NCBI GenBank assembly: GCA_035295745.1
Contig: DATGIL010000051.1
Location: 6,800-70,799 of the forward strand
Source of the DNA: JAIQFL01 sp035295745
Lineage (GTDB): Bacteria; Acidobacteriota; Terriglobia; Bryobacterales; Bryobacteraceae
Length of the DNA stretch: 64,000 nt
Direction: 5' to 3'
Notes under the pieces: model-generated
What the model was told of the DNA's origin: nothing
Databases searched by the model: none
The model's input: the letters and a program-made list of their open reading frames with translations, nothing else
Shown: positions 8,771 to 17,119 of the stretch, in pieces
Layout of the letters: the number at the start of each line of letters is the position of its first letter
How positions within the stretch are numbered: position 1 is the first letter of the stretch
Program-made: the position numbers and the translations under genes

Positions 8771-9563
8771 TCTCGAAGTCGCGCCGAAAGGCGTGAGTGA
8801 AATGGCTGTGGTGCGTAAATCCCAGATCCACCGCGATGCGGTCCAGTGGGTTCGAGGTCTCGCACACCCTCTCCAGGCCGTGACGAATGCGCAGTTGACG
8901 GAGATACGCGTGGATCGCAAATCCGGTGACTTCGCGAAACGTCCGGCAGAGATGATACGGCGACACACCAGCGTGGGCCGCAATTTGGATGAGCCCCAGA
9001 TGCTCGTTGAAGCGCGTGGCGAGCAGGCATTCGACTTCATGAACGAGCGCCCGCTTTTTCACATCGGGTGGCGCGTGGATCGCCCCTCCGATCACGCGGT
9101 CCAGCAAAAGCAACACTGTCTCCTCGACAACGACCGGGTTCGGGGCTTCATCATTTGCGACCGCATCGAAAAGGCGGCGCTGTAACAGGTACGTCCTGGG
9201 GTCGGACGGGCCGCGATGCCATCGGAAAGGCGTGTCTTCCACCTTCGGGTCGACTGTGCGGACAGCCTCGCGGGCGAGATCGCGTCGCACGCCGAACCAG
9301 TCGCAGCGGTCGCCGTGCTCGCTGATCCCCTGCCGCTGGTAGCACTGCGAGCGGTTGTAGAACGTGACTGTATTCGGATTGGCGACAAATGGCGGGGCAT
9401 CTTCATGCTCGATCTGAACGGCAGTTCGTGGAAAGACAAAGCAATCGTTCTGCGCGGGCCCGGTGTCGCGAAAGCCGGGATACGCGCCGTGGCAACGAAA
9501 CGCGCCGATACGAACCAGCGGGGATTCGTAGACCACGGTATCGCTGAATAGCGGTTCCTTCAT
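8730..9563 (-). CDS. AraC-family transcriptional regulator
   Basis: A 277-residue regulator. The N-terminal half looks like a cupin-type ligand-binding domain (RIGAFRCHGAYPGFRDTGPA, then FYNRSQCYQRQGI). The C-terminal 100 residues are a double helix-turn-helix with the AraC signature: LIQIAAHAGVSPYHLCRTFR, then LDRIAVDLGFTHHSHFTHAF and FRRDFEITPSALR. It runs on the minus strand and overlaps the 3' end of the FG-GAP gene by 41 bp, tail to tail. A 42-codon ORF with a perfect Shine-Dalgarno ends 9 bp before its start. The target genes are unknown; the Old Yellow Enzyme gene upstream on the same strand is one possibility. Confidence 0.88.
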   Translation of the reverse strand: MKEPLFSDTVVYESPLVRIGAFRCHGAYPGFRDTGPAQNDCFVFPRTAVQIEHEDAPPFVANPNTVTFYNRSQCYQRQGISEHGDRCDWFGVRRDLAREAVRTVDPKVEDTPFRWHRGPSDPRTYLLQRRLFDAVANDEAPNPVVVEETVLLLLDRVIGGAIHAPPDVKKRALVHEVECLLATRFNEHLGLIQIAAHAGVSPYHLCRTFREVTGFAIHAYLRQLRIRHGLERVCETSNPLDRIAVDLGFTHHSHFTHAFRRDFEITPSALRSSRFRC

Positions 9564-9572
9564 GCCGGCTAT

Positions 9573-9701
9573 TTAGCCTCGACGTGGGAACGCACGGAAT
9601 GTCACGAACTCTGGTAACGCCAATTCCTGCGTCAGTCGCGGCTGCGTACTCGCCGATCGATCGACATATCCAGACGTTGCGGCGCCAATCGTCGATCGCA
9701 T
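9573..9701 (-). CDS. Possible leader ORF upstream of the AraC gene
   Basis: A 42-codon frame that begins ATG 9701, five bases after GGAGGTGATC (9705-9714), which is fully complementary to the conserved 3' end of 16S rRNA. It ends with TAA at 9573-9575, nine bases before the AraC start at 9563, which has only a weak ribosome-binding site of its own. The peptide begins MRSTIGAATSGY and is unlike anything I know. The site and spacing suggest real translation, perhaps as a coupling or leader peptide. The other bases of the 310-bp gap (9564-9873) hold nothing I can identify. Confidence 0.4.
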   Translation of the reverse strand: MRSTIGAATSGYVDRSASTQPRLTQELALPEFVTFRAFPRRG

Positions 9702-9873
9702 TCAGATCACCTCCGTTTTTGGTTGAAGCAGTTATATGTCCGGAAGGAAGGCCTCGCTCGCTACCAGAACGATGGCACCAGGATACCGGACGCCTTTGGA
9801 ATCGGCCTTCACCTGCCGCTCGCACGGCCGCGATCTCCCCCGATTTCAGGGCTTCAATTCACTCGGCGGCGCG

Positions 9874-10944
9874 CTACATCCACGCCCGCCCGTATTGTAC
9901 CGGCGGAACCGGTTCCACTCCCAGTGCCTTTGCAGCGCGCAGCGGGAAATAGGGATCGCGCAGCGATTCGCGCGCCATCAGAATCAAATCCGCCTTGCCG
10001 GCGCGCACGATTTCATCCGCCTGCGATGCTGTCGTGATGAGACCGACGGCGCCCGTCGGGAGCCCGGTGTCGCGTCGAATCCGCTCCGCGAATGGGACCT
10101 GATATCCGGGCACCATAGGGATCTTCTGTTGCAACGCCAGTCCGCCCGATGAGCAATCGACCAGGTCGACTCCGTGCCGGCCCGCCAGCGCCGCCAGTTT
10201 CACCGAGTCGTCAATCGTCCAGCCGCCATCTACCCAGTCGCTGGCTGAGATCCGGAGAAACACTGGCAGATGCGCAGGCCACACCTGTCGCACGGCCTGA
10301 ATGACCTCGGCGGCGAAACGGCATCGATTGCTGAATTCCCCGCCATACTCATCGGTACGATGGTTGCTGAGCGGCGAGAGAAATTCATGGATCAGGTAGC
10401 CGTGCGCACTGTGAATCTCCACGACCTGAAATCCTGCTTGCACCGCCCGCTCCGCGCCCATGCGAAAGGCCGTCACGATCGATTGGATCTCCGATTTTGA
10501 CAACTCGCGAGGCAGCGGGTCATCGGGGCGAAACGGTAACGCGCTCGGTGCCACAGTCCGCCATCCACCATCCGCTTCGCGGATCGCCGCGCCCCCGTCC
10601 CAAGGACGCTGCACACTGGCCTTCCTGCCCGCGTGGGCCAATTGAATGGCGGGCACGGCGCCGTGCTCGCGCAGGAATGCGGCGATGCGCGTCAGTGGTC
10701 CGATATGTTCATCTTTCCAGATGCCGGAATCGGCTGGCGAGATTCGTCCTCGGGCTTCGACTGCGGTGGCTTCGACCATAACCAGCCCGGAGCCTCCTAC
10801 TGCGCGGCTGCCCAGATGCACCAGGTGCCAGTCAGTGGTAAATCCGTCGACGCAGGAATACTGACACATCGGTGACACGGCGATTCGATTACGAAGTGTT
10901 ACATCGCGCAGTTTTAGAGGTGTAAACAAGTGAGGGGAGCTCAT
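9874..10944 (-). CDS. Old Yellow Enzyme-type NADH:flavin oxidoreductase (YqjM-like)
   Basis: A 356-residue FMN-dependent ene-reductase that uses NAD(P)H to reduce activated C=C bonds of enals, enones and similar electrophiles in the cytoplasm. The YqjM subclass is indicated by NRIAVSPMCQYSC, with the flavin-tuning cysteine at about residue 27, by HLGSRAVGGSGLVMVEATAV, by VVEIHSAHGYLIHEFLSP with the substrate-binding His pair and by DEYGGEFSNRCRFAAEV. The phosphate-binding end is LPTGAVGLITTASQADEI and DLILMARESLRDPYFPLRAA. The start at 10944 follows GGAAG. Single gene, divergent from the TPR gene. The substrate is unknown; detoxification is the usual assumption. Confidence 0.93.
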   Translation of the reverse strand: MSSPHLFTPLKLRDVTLRNRIAVSPMCQYSCVDGFTTDWHLVHLGSRAVGGSGLVMVEATAVEARGRISPADSGIWKDEHIGPLTRIAAFLREHGAVPAIQLAHAGRKASVQRPWDGGAAIREADGGWRTVAPSALPFRPDDPLPRELSKSEIQSIVTAFRMGAERAVQAGFQVVEIHSAHGYLIHEFLSPLSNHRTDEYGGEFSNRCRFAAEVIQAVRQVWPAHLPVFLRISASDWVDGGWTIDDSVKLAALAGRHGVDLVDCSSGGLALQQKIPMVPGYQVPFAERIRRDTGLPTGAVGLITTASQADEIVRAGKADLILMARESLRDPYFPLRAAKALGVEPVPPVQYGRAWM

Positions 10945-11039
10945 TCGCTTCCAGTATCGCAGGTGCTTACCGTAAGATTACCGGCTCACACTGCATTCTT
11001 GCCGCGCCACTACGCAAGCTAAGAGTAGGAGAAACAGAA

Positions 11040-12140
11040 ATGATAGCGTTTGTGGGAATCCTGTTTGCGGCTGCCGTAGTGCCGAGTCCGGAATATCGCG
11101 CTGCGCAGGAGTTAAGTGAGCACGCGCGACAGTTGTACGACCAGGCTCAATACACGCAGGCGGAACCTCTCTACCGGCAGGCGGTAGAGGCGTGGGGCCG
11201 TTTGGGACCGGACGCCGCGCAAAATCGCGCGATCGATCTTCGCAATCTGGGCGCACTGTTGCGCGCCATCGGCCGCTATCACGACGCCGAACCGCTCCTC
11301 AATGAAGCGGTGCGGGAGCTGGAAGTGACGGGAAGCGACTCGATGGAGCTGGAGCGGGCGCTCTTCAATCTGGCAGCGCTGTACCGCTCTGAAGGCGAAC
11401 TGCCGCGGGCCGAATCGTTCGCGATCCGGGCCGTGGATCTCGCAGGGAAACGCGCCGATGTGCCGGCGCCGGATCGGCAGGCTCCGCGCCTGGTGCTGGC
11501 ATCGATATACCTGGACCAGCGCCGGTATCAAGAGGCCGAATCGGTGCTGAATGAGGCGCTCGAAGGCGCCGATGGTGCCATCGCGGCGGCGGCTTACAAC
11601 AGCTTGTCGAGCATCGCGATTAACCGCGACGATTTTCCCAAGGCGGAGGAGTATGCGCGTCAGGCCCTCTACTTTGCACGCCTGGCTTTACCGCCGGGAC
11701 ATCCCGCGGTGGCCGCCGCGTGGAATAACCTGGCACAGGCCAGCAGATTCGAGGGCAAATATCTGGAGGCGGAGCGGGACTACCGCCAGGCCATCAGCGT
11801 GTGGGAGGACAAGCTGGGTCCTGCGCACCCTTTCGTGGCGCAAGGACTCATGAACCTCGCGGCGTTTTATCATGAGCGGGGACGCGAGGCCGGCGCCGAA
11901 TCGTTGTACGCACGTGCCGCGGAGATTCTGGAGGAGGCGTTTGGCAAAACGGATCCGCGTACCCTCTCGGCGCGCAACGAGCTGGCGGAGGTGCTGCGGG
12001 CGGAGCGCCGTTTCACGGAATCGGAAAAACTCGGACGCAGTACGCTGGAAGGTCTCGAGAAGGTGCTTCAGGCGGGGGATCCGGCTCTGTTGAGAGCGCA
12101 GACCAACTACGCGCGGTTACAGGCTACGAAGTACAAATGA
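11040..12140 (+). CDS. Secreted tetratricopeptide-repeat protein
   Basis: A 366-residue protein with a short hydrophobic N-terminus (MIAFVGILFAAAVVP) followed by seven or eight TPR-like helical hairpins of the kinesin-light-chain type, for example LYDQAQYTQAEPLYRQAVEA, GRYHDAEPLLNEAVREL, FEGKYLEAERDYRQAISVWE and GREAGAESLYARAAEILEEA. Such repeats mediate protein-protein contacts. There is no enzymatic domain. AGGAGA lies about nine bases before the ATG. It is divergent from the Old Yellow Enzyme gene and followed by a tandem repeat array. The partner is unknown. Confidence 0.8.
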   Translation: MIAFVGILFAAAVVPSPEYRAAQELSEHARQLYDQAQYTQAEPLYRQAVEAWGRLGPDAAQNRAIDLRNLGALLRAIGRYHDAEPLLNEAVRELEVTGSDSMELERALFNLAALYRSEGELPRAESFAIRAVDLAGKRADVPAPDRQAPRLVLASIYLDQRRYQEAESVLNEALEGADGAIAAAAYNSLSSIAINRDDFPKAEEYARQALYFARLALPPGHPAVAAAWNNLAQASRFEGKYLEAERDYRQAISVWEDKLGPAHPFVAQGLMNLAAFYHERGREAGAESLYARAAEILEEAFGKTDPRTLSARNELAEVLRAERRFTESEKLGRSTLEGLEKVLQAGDPALLRAQTNYARLQATKYK

Positions 12141-12164
12141 GGGACGGGTGAAAAAGGATCGGTC

Positions 12165-12380
12165 GGGACCGCCCCCTTACGGTCGCGGCTCGTAAGCTGC
12201 CAAAAGCGGGACCGCTCCCTCACGGTCGCGGCTCGTAAGCTGCCAAAAGCGGCAACGCTCCCTCACGGTCGCGGCTCGTAAGCTGCCCAAATCGGGAACG
12301 CTCCCTCACGGTCGCGGCTCGTAATCGGTCCGAACCGGGACCGCTCCCTCACCGTCACGGTCGCGGGTCGCAAGTTCTGC
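12165..12380 (+). repeat. 43-bp tandem repeat, about five units
   Basis: Units start at 12165, 12208, 12251, 12294 and 12337, a strict 43-bp period in the first four; the fifth carries a short insertion and decays. Each unit contains CGCTCCCTCACG followed two bases later by CGCGGCTCGT (the first has CCCCCTTACG), then a linker such as AAGCTGCCAAAAGC. It lies in the 303-bp gap between two convergent genes (12141-12443), which holds no gene. The core matches the 46-bp array at 16787-17096 and the copies at 44855-44985. Units are near-identical along their full length, so this is not a CRISPR array. Confidence 0.9.
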
Positions 12381-12443
12381 AACACTACGCTCGATTAACG
12401 ATGGGCGGTCGGCGGGCGTTAGCAAGCGATCGCCGCAAACCTA

Positions 12444-13829
12444 CTACCGTCGGGCCAGGCAGAAAATTCTCGCTGCGGGTTGAGGCGTTGTGAACTGAGC
12501 GCAGGAGTCCGCAAACACGTAGTGAATGTTGGACTCCTGCTGCTGTTTCGGTGTGTAGGTCGCGGTCAGGAACATGACTGGCTGAGCAGCTACGAAATCC
12601 TCAGTGATCACGTACTTAAGCCCATCGCGGGGTAGCGCATTGATCTGCAGTGCGACCGCCGTTGCGCCGTCATCGAAGGCCGGCGGCACGTGGGGATCGG
12701 TGGCCCATCGGTAGAAATAAGTGTAAAAAGGCTCGCACGCGAGGAGCAGCAGGAACGCGGCGCTGAGCACTTGCATCAATTTTTGCGGAACACGAGCCGA
12801 GATCCAGGAATTTACGTAAACGGCGCCCTCCGCGGCCAACATGGCGACCGGGGGAATCATCAGAATCGCACGCAATGCGTGAGGCACCGCCTCGGCAGAC
12901 AGCACGACCGGCACCGCGGCGATTGCGAGCCACCAGAGGGCGAATGCCCGCAGCGTGCGTCCCCGCGCGATTCCCAAAACCAAGAGGATTGCTACGGGCC
13001 AGAACAGCTCGGCCCTCCAAGCGATATTGTGACGCCAGTTGGTGTCGCCGCGCGTGAAGAACATCCGGCCTGTCCTCCAGATATTGCGAAGCACCTCCCA
13101 GCCGGGGTGAGGCACGTGCAGCACCGAGACCTGAACGGAGCGCCCGGTGAGCGTGCCTGTATGCCCGATGAAGTAGAGTGCCAGTGGAAGGATTGTCAGC
13201 AGGGAGGCAGCGGCAAAAGCGAGATGTAACTTCGAGGCTTTGCGGGCATGGTACAGCAGAAAGAGGACGATTAAAACGGGCGTAGCGCGGTAGGCGATGT
13301 AAGTGTAGAAGCCCAACCCGTAAACCGCCCCCGCGAAGAGCGTGGCCGCCAGGTACGGGCGATTTTGACGCCAGCGACGGATACCGACCGCCAGAAAAAA
13401 AAGTGCCCACGTGAGCATACACGGAGCACCGATGGCGCGAAACGCGATGCGCGAGAAGTTGATGTGCCAGAAGCTGGTGGCGAGGAAGAACGTGGCGAGG
13501 AGCGCGATCTGCTCGGTAGCAAGCTCCCCTACCAGATAATAAACTCCCAGCACCGTGAGCACGCCGAAAATCGCTGCGGGAAGACGGAGCACCCAGGTCT
13601 CGTTGCCCCAGACGCGAATGAGGGGTGCCGCGAGGTCGATGTACAGACCTTCGCGGCCACCGTCCTCGGGGTAGAACACCTGGAAATGCCCCGTCTCTAA
13701 CACCTCCAGCGCGTTGCTGCCGTCCATGGCCTCGTCTCGATAAAGTCCCGGCGGGACGGTACCCAATCGGTGGAAGCGAAGCAGCGCCGCAATGAAGAGA
13801 ATCAGCAGGAGCAGCAGGCGGTGCTTCAC
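12444..13829 (-). CDS. GT39/ArnT-like membrane glycosyltransferase
   Basis: A 461-residue multi-pass membrane protein of the dolichyl-phosphate-mannose/ArnT glycosyltransferase type (GT-C fold). It starts with a hydrophobic helix (RLLLLLILFIAALLRF) followed by LYRDEAMDGSNAL, whose acidic DE pair in the first outer loop is the expected catalytic site. About ten more hydrophobic segments follow, then a C-terminal soluble part of about 90 residues. Family members transfer a sugar from a polyprenyl-phosphate donor to protein or lipid on the outer face of the inner membrane. The GTG start lies 4 bp after the Ada stop, so it is the last gene of a four-gene minus-strand cluster. Donor and acceptor are unknown. 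Confidence 0.8.
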   Translation of the reverse strand: MKHRLLLLLILFIAALLRFHRLGTVPPGLYRDEAMDGSNALEVLETGHFQVFYPEDGGREGLYIDLAAPLIRVWGNETWVLRLPAAIFGVLTVLGVYYLVGELATEQIALLATFFLATSFWHINFSRIAFRAIGAPCMLTWALFFLAVGIRRWRQNRPYLAATLFAGAVYGLGFYTYIAYRATPVLIVLFLLYHARKASKLHLAFAAASLLTILPLALYFIGHTGTLTGRSVQVSVLHVPHPGWEVLRNIWRTGRMFFTRGDTNWRHNIAWRAELFWPVAILLVLGIARGRTLRAFALWWLAIAAVPVVLSAEAVPHALRAILMIPPVAMLAAEGAVYVNSWISARVPQKLMQVLSAAFLLLLACEPFYTYFYRWATDPHVPPAFDDGATAVALQINALPRDGLKYVITEDFVAAQPVMFLTATYTPKQQQESNIHYVFADSCAQFTTPQPAARIFCLARR

Positions 13830-13833
13830 AGAT

Positions 13834-14946
13834 TTACCCGGCGCGTTGGGCGCGATGCGCGCGCTCGCGATCGATGAGCGCGCGCTTGCGAGCGATTCCC
13901 CAGCGATACCCGCCTAATTCGCCCGTTCCACGGATGACGCGGTGACAGGGGATGGCGATCGCCACGGGATTGGTGGCGCAGGCCCGCGCAACGGCGCGTG
14001 TCGCAGCCGGCTGCCCAATGGCCGCGGCAACTTCGCCGTACGACTCGACCTCGCCGTACGGGATTGACTGCAAGTAGTTCCAAACGCGCATCTGGAATGC
14101 GGTGGCCCGGATATCGAGCGGGAGTTCCAAGCGCGGCTGGCTGCCATTCAAATGCCGGCTCAGCGCCTGAATCCACTTCTCGAACTCGGGTGGATGGGGC
14201 GTCGCCATGGGCGTGATCGTAGCTTCAGGATACTCTTTGCGTAGTTCAGCGAGCAGGCCCTCCTCGGACTCTCCGAATTCGAGGAAGCAGAGGCCGCGGT
14301 CGGTGGCGCCGATCATCATAAGTCCGACCGGCGACTGCGAAGCGGCCCACGTGATCGCCACGTCGCGTCCGCCTTTGCGGTACTGATTGGGAGTCATGCC
14401 GAGCCGCGTGTCAGCACGTTCGTAAACGCGGCTGGACGAACCGAAGCCCGCGTCGTAGACCGCTTCCGCGACATCTTGCGACGTGCGCAGACTCTCTTTG
14501 AGCTTCCGCATGCGGCAGGCTTCGAGATACTGCTTGGGTGTCAGTCCGACGGCGGCTTTGAAGGTGCGCTGAAAGTGGAACGGGCTCAGGCCCACGCGAT
14601 CGGCGAGGCCGGCCAGATCGTGAGGCTGATCGGGATTCGCTTCCAGATAACGGCAGAGCTCGTGAATGCGGGCGGCCGCTGGATCGGACTGAGTTTTTTT
14701 CGGACGGCAGCGAAGGCAGGCGCGCAGGCCGTCTCGTTCGGCATCCAGGGGAGTGGCGTAGAAGCGCACGTTTTTGCGCAGAGGCCGGCGAGAGGGGCAG
14801 GACGGGCGGCAATAGACGCCGGTCGTGGTGATGCCGTATACAAACTTGCCGTCGAAGGAGCGGTCGCGGGTTTCGACCGCTCCCCAGTATTGTTCCTGGT
14901 TGGCATTTGCGGCCGGGTTCATTTCGCTCTGAATTTGTTTCGTCAT
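13834..14946 (-). CDS. ada: Bifunctional Ada: DNA-methylation sensor and O6-methylguanine-DNA methyltransferase
   Basis: A 370-residue Ada protein with all three parts. The N-terminal zinc domain shows GVYCRPSCPSRRP and ACLRCRP, which supply the four zinc cysteines including the methyl-phosphotriester acceptor. The middle is an AraC-type helix-turn-helix (LAGLADRVGLSPFHFQRTFK, then DVAEAVYDAGFGSSSRVYER). The C-terminus is the methyltransferase with PVAIAIPCHRVIRGTGELGG; the Cys of PCHR accepts the alkyl group. It repairs alkylated DNA and, when methylated, should activate an adaptive response. The start is MTKQIQSEMN at 14946; ATG 14922 is an alternative. It sits between the HEAT and GT39 genes in one strand-wise cluster. 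Confidence 0.95.
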   Translation of the reverse strand: MTKQIQSEMNPAANANQEQYWGAVETRDRSFDGKFVYGITTTGVYCRPSCPSRRPLRKNVRFYATPLDAERDGLRACLRCRPKKTQSDPAAARIHELCRYLEANPDQPHDLAGLADRVGLSPFHFQRTFKAAVGLTPKQYLEACRMRKLKESLRTSQDVAEAVYDAGFGSSSRVYERADTRLGMTPNQYRKGGRDVAITWAASQSPVGLMMIGATDRGLCFLEFGESEEGLLAELRKEYPEATITPMATPHPPEFEKWIQALSRHLNGSQPRLELPLDIRATAFQMRVWNYLQSIPYGEVESYGEVAAAIGQPAATRAVARACATNPVAIAIPCHRVIRGTGELGGYRWGIARKRALIDRERAHRAQRAG

Positions 14947-15002
14947 GCTTACAGCTTGCGCTTCCTCGCAAAAGCCTTCCACCCGATCCTTGCGGTGCAA
15001 TT

Positions 15003-15968
15003 TTACGTGAATGCGCGGTCGCAAAGAGCTCGGATCGCGGGCCCTGCCTCGGCGGCAGCAACTTCCGCGAGACGACGAGTTTCCGGGTTGCGATCGAGCG
15101 CCAAAACCTCCAAGGCGATCTTTACTTCTTGCGTGCGGCTCTCGCGAATCACGTTTAGCAGGAATTCGATGCCGCTCTGCTGCCTCGAGAGGCCAATCGC
15201 GCGCAGCAGAACCTCGCGGAATTCGGATTCGCGCGTCGAGTCCCAAGTTCTCTTGAGAAGGTCTACCGCGGCCGGCAGGCGCGACGATCCCAAGGCGAGA
15301 GCCGCCTCATGGCGGGCGTCCGGATCGGCATGCAGATAGGCCGAGACAAACGGAATTCCATTCTCGCCTTCCAGTTGGAGCAGTGAATCGAAGACCTGGC
15401 CGACGACCGCCGCCTCCGGATCGCCCAGGCGCGCCTTGAGGCGAAGCAGGAGGGCAGAGTCGTCGCCCTCCATGTGTTGCAGGCCGCGCACCGCCTCCAC
15501 TCGCACGGTCAGTGCCGGATCGGCAAGCAGGTCCACCATGTGCCGCAGAATATCTCCGCGGCGCAGATCGTTACATCCGGGCAGGCTGAGCAGGCAGATT
15601 CCGCGGAGCGTGGCTGCGGTGTCTTCCGGCTTTCCGAAAGAAGGCTCCATTTGCACGTGGCGAATGCCGCGAACGAAAGGCGGGGACTCGCAATAGCCCA
15701 GGTCCCGCAGGGCGTTGGCGATCGCGTTCTTCCCCCAGCACTGCGGGTCGCGGCTCACAGGGCTCTCAAACAGGCGGTCATAGGCGCGGAGCAGGTCGGG
15801 AAGCAGATCGTGGAGTTGGAGTTCGGCTACGAGCTTGGCGGCCTTAGCGACAACCATATTGACTCGGTCGGAGAGCGCCTTGCGCAAGGCTGCGGCGGCC
15901 TCATTCGCGGGAGCCTGCCGGAACGAGCCCAGGCGTTCGATTTCGAGTTCGATGTTGCGGTGCGCCAT
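15003..15968 (-). CDS. HEAT-repeat protein
   Basis: A 321-residue all-helical protein built from HEAT/armadillo-like hairpins, for example LADPALTVRVEAVRGLQHME, LGDPEAAVVGQVFDSLLQLE, LHADPDARHEAALALGSSR and ALDRNPETRRLAEVAAAEAG. There is no signal peptide or membrane segment, so it is cytoplasmic. Such solenoids bind proteins or DNA, and alkylpurine glycosylases of the AlkD type use a HEAT fold too. Its place directly upstream of ada makes a link to DNA repair tempting but unproven. It starts 5 bp after the SDR stop. Confidence 0.75.
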   Translation of the reverse strand: MAHRNIELEIERLGSFRQAPANEAAAALRKALSDRVNMVVAKAAKLVAELQLHDLLPDLLRAYDRLFESPVSRDPQCWGKNAIANALRDLGYCESPPFVRGIRHVQMEPSFGKPEDTAATLRGICLLSLPGCNDLRRGDILRHMVDLLADPALTVRVEAVRGLQHMEGDDSALLLRLKARLGDPEAAVVGQVFDSLLQLEGENGIPFVSAYLHADPDARHEAALALGSSRLPAAVDLLKRTWDSTRESEFREVLLRAIGLSRQQSGIEFLLNVIRESRTQEVKIALEVLALDRNPETRRLAEVAAAEAGPAIRALCDRAFT

Positions 15969-15973
15969 GCGAA

Positions 15974-16705
15974 TCAGCTCAGGTAGAAGCCACCGTTCAC
16001 GTTGATGGTCTGGCCCGTTATATACGCGTTGCCTGCCAACATCAGGGCTGCATCGGCGACTTCGTCAATGTGGCCGAAGCGGCCGACGGGGATCAGGTCG
16101 GGCCGGGCGTTGGGATTCGTTCGGACCATCTCGGTATCGATGAGCGCGGGCGCGATGGCGTTGACGGTGATTCCCTCTTTCGCGAGCAGTTTGGCATACC
16201 CGCGCGTGAGACCCAGCATGCCCGCCTTGGCTGCGGCGTAGTGCGGACCCACGATGCTGCCTGCCTGCGCGGCAACCGACGACACGTTAATGATGCGGCC
16301 CCATTTTCGCGCGCGCATCTGTGGCAGGACCGCTTGCGTGACCAGAAAGCAGGAGGTGAGATTCATGGCGATCTGTTCGTTCCAATCCTCTTCGCGAATC
16401 TCTTCGATCTTCTGAACGCGAGCGATTCCCGCGTTGTTGACCAGGATCTCAATGGGGCCGAGTTGTTTGTCGACCAACTGCACCAGGGCTTCGACCTGTG
16501 CGCGCTGCGAGACGTCTGCCTGAATCGCAAGCGCGCGCCGGCCGGTCTGCTCAATCTCGCGAACAGCGATGTTGGCGTCTTCCTGGCGGCGATGGTAATT
16601 GACGGCGATGTGGCATCCGGCGCGTGCCAAGGTGAGCGAGATTCCGCGGCCAATGCCTCGCCCGCCGCCGGTGACGAGTGCCACTTTGCCAGCAAGATCT
16701 TCCAT
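15974..16705 (-). CDS. SDR-family oxidoreductase (3-oxoacyl-ACP reductase-like)
   Basis: A 243-residue classical short-chain dehydrogenase. The nucleotide site is VALVTGGGRGIGRGI near residue 15, the NNAG motif is ILVNNAGIARV, and the catalytic triad is Ser in INVSSVAAQAG, then Tyr and Lys in HYAAAKAGMLGLTRG. The C-terminus, AYITGQTINVNGG, is typical of FabG-like proteins. I start it at ATG 16705 (MEDLAGKVALVTG); the frame stays open more than 1 kb upstream only because the 46-bp repeat array has no stop on this strand. First gene of the SDR-HEAT-Ada-GT39 cluster. The substrate cannot be told. Confidence 0.92.
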   Translation of the reverse strand: MEDLAGKVALVTGGGRGIGRGISLTLARAGCHIAVNYHRRQEDANIAVREIEQTGRRALAIQADVSQRAQVEALVQLVDKQLGPIEILVNNAGIARVQKIEEIREEDWNEQIAMNLTSCFLVTQAVLPQMRARKWGRIINVSSVAAQAGSIVGPHYAAAKAGMLGLTRGYAKLLAKEGITVNAIAPALIDTEMVRTNPNARPDLIPVGRFGHIDEVADAALMLAGNAYITGQTINVNGGFYLS

Positions 16706-16786
16706 TCCTTTAGGATAGGCTGGCGACGGCGAATTCGCGCTCTCAAGGGATCGATGTGCACGGATTTTGCGATCGGGCATCGGGAA

Positions 16787-17096
16787 GATCGCTTGCTGGC
16801 GCGCGCGGCTCGTTGCGATTGGACGTGGAGAAGATCGCTTGCTGGCGCGCGCGGCTCGTTGCGGTTGGACATCGAGAGGATCGCTTGCTGACGCGCGCGG
16901 CTCGTTGCGGTTGGACATCGGGAAGGGCGCTTGCTGACGCGCGCGGCTCGTTGCGGTTGGACATGGAGAAGATCGCTTGCTGACGCGCGCGGCTCGTTGC
17001 GGTCGGACATCGAGAAGGGCGCTTGCTGACGCGCGCGGCTCGTTGCGATCGGACAACGGGAAGATCGCTTGCGGACGCGCGCGGCTCGTTGCGAAT
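16787..17096 (+). repeat. 46-bp tandem repeat, seven units
   Basis: Units start at 16787, 16833, 16879, 16925, 16971, 17017 and 17063, an exact 46-bp period. Each contains CGCTTGCTGACG (some CTGGCG or GCGGACG) followed two bases later by CGCGGCTCGT, then a linker like TGCGGTTGGACATCGAGAA. The array fills most of the 414-bp gap between the divergent SDR and NTR genes, so it includes or abuts both promoters. Its core is shared with the 43-bp array at 12165-12380. No stop codon occurs on the minus strand in any frame through the array. Confidence 0.93.
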
Positions 17097-17119
17097 CGCG
17101 GCCGGAGTACGATGAAGGA

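Noticed and set aside
9584..9952. Plus-strand ORF of 122 codons between the AraC and Old Yellow Enzyme genes
   Set aside because: It runs into the antisense of the Old Yellow Enzyme gene, has no ribosome-binding site and no family pattern.
12165..12380. CRISPR array (regular 43-bp period)
   Set aside because: The whole unit repeats with few changes, so there are no unique spacers, and no cas gene lies nearby. The same applies to the 46-bp array.
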